Shown here: positions 5,559 through 6,068 of the stretch, piece by piece | Numbering within the stretch: the stretch's first letter is position 1 | Layout: each line of letters begins with the position of its first letter | DNA from: Lachnospiraceae bacterium | Lineage (GTDB): Bacteria; Bacillota_A; Clostridia; Lachnospirales; Lachnospiraceae | NCBI GenBank assembly: GCA_018365895.1 | Contig: JAGZJD010000107.1 | Span: 1 to 6,068, forward strand | Reading direction: 5' to 3' | Length of the DNA stretch: 6,068 bases | Program-made: the position numbers and the translations under genes | Notes under the pieces: generated by a model | What the model was told of the DNA's origin: nothing | Databases searched by the model: none | Seen by the model: the letters and a program-made list of their open reading frames with translations, nothing else

Positions 5559-6068
5559 ATGATGTATGGTATTATTTTTGTTGTATTATTATTTGTGATA
5601 TTTAATTCACCTAAATATGTTAGGAAGAAACTTACAAAGCAAATTGCGGATGAAAGCAGTAAAGCTAAAGAAAATTTACAAACTTCACAATTAAATTTTC
5701 TAACAAAGATAGAATGGCTGCGTTTTTATCCATTAAAGAAAATTTTACTGGGAGTAATTTGGCTTGCTTGCCTATTTTATGCTGTAAGAGGAGTCTTTAT
5801 GACTATTAACGATCCTCGTGGTATATTTATATTCCTCACAGCTTTATTTTGGTTCATCACTATTTTTACAGCCAGAAAGATATGGCGATATATTCGATTA
5901 CCTTATCACTGCGTACCTGTATTAAACCATATCAAAACAAAAGAAGAATTAAAGGAATCCATGCAAGGAGAATGTTTTGAAAAAGTATTGTTTGAGCACA
6001 ATATATTACGAAAATATTTCCCTGTCCTTATTAGTGAAAACTGGGTAGTTATGAACGGTCGTCTTTTT
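5559..6068 (+). CDS. Unrecognised membrane protein, 3' end cut by the window
   Basis: The frame is open from ATG 5559 to the window end (170 codons with no stop). GGGG at 5549-5552, within AAAAGGGG, lies 6 nt before this ATG, and a second ATG follows at 5562. Three hydrophobic segments are visible at about 4-16, 61-80 and 88-105. Between the first two lies a charged, Lys/Glu-rich stretch (19-60). A charged region follows from 106, ending in VLISENWVVMNGRLF at the cut edge. No family or catalytic motif is recognised, so no function is given. Its own promoter and the terminator before it make it a separate unit from the pilus operon. The codon use and AT content look like ordinary chromosomal genes of such a host. 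Confidence 0.8.
   Translation, partial: MMYGIIFVVLLFVIFNSPKYVRKKLTKQIADESSKAKENLQTSQLNFLTKIEWLRFYPLKKILLGVIWLACLFYAVRGVFMTINDPRGIFIFLTALFWFITIFTARKIWRYIRLPYHCVPVLNHIKTKEELKESMQGECFEKVLFEHNILRKYFPVLISENWVVMNGRLF

Overview
The window comes from a low-GC Gram-positive bacterium, most likely an anaerobic Clostridia/Lachnospiraceae-type Firmicute. The basis is the AT-rich coding sequence, strong AGGAG-like ribosome sites, C-terminal LPXTG-like sorting signals, and the style of the pilin and thioester domains. The species cannot be read from the sequence.

Most of the window (about 150-5380) is one plus-strand operon for a sortase-assembled surface pilus. The genes, in order, are a thioester-domain tip adhesin (292-2313, with an open frame reaching back to 43), a signal-peptidase-like protein (2310-2822), a two-domain FctA/Spy0128-type backbone pilin (2879-3982), a class B sortase (3985-4752) and a small FctB-like basal pilin (4739-5380). 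This is the same content and order as the Streptococcus pyogenes FCT-type pilus locus (cpa, sipA, fctA, class B pilus sortase, fctB). Three of the four junctions overlap or are 2 nt apart, and a strong intrinsic terminator (5394-5439) closes the unit. By analogy, the class B sortase joins backbone subunits into a fibre through their VPVTG signals and caps it with the adhesin (VPPTG). The FctB-like protein (LVKTG) would be the base that a housekeeping sortase encoded elsewhere attaches to peptidoglycan. The SipA-like protein would assist assembly.

The left end is odd. The adhesin has no visible signal peptide and no canonical start codon with a good ribosome site. All three forward frames carry a stop between 35 and 50, and a run of eight G (154-161) lies in the open frame just before the acidic linker. 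This points to a truncated, rearranged or phase-variable 5' end.

Right of the terminator is a separate transcription unit. A good extended -10 promoter (5487-5515) precedes an unrecognised membrane protein gene (5559 onward) that is cut by the window end.

The main points for follow-up are the missing secretion signal and poly-G tract of the adhesin, the substitution of both catalytic positions of the signal-peptidase-like protein (Ser to Met, Lys to Arg), the loss of the usual isopeptide Glu plus three cysteines in the basal pilin, and the strongly AT-rich adhesin head compared with the rest of the operon. The locus is a divergent member of a known system rather than a wholly new one.
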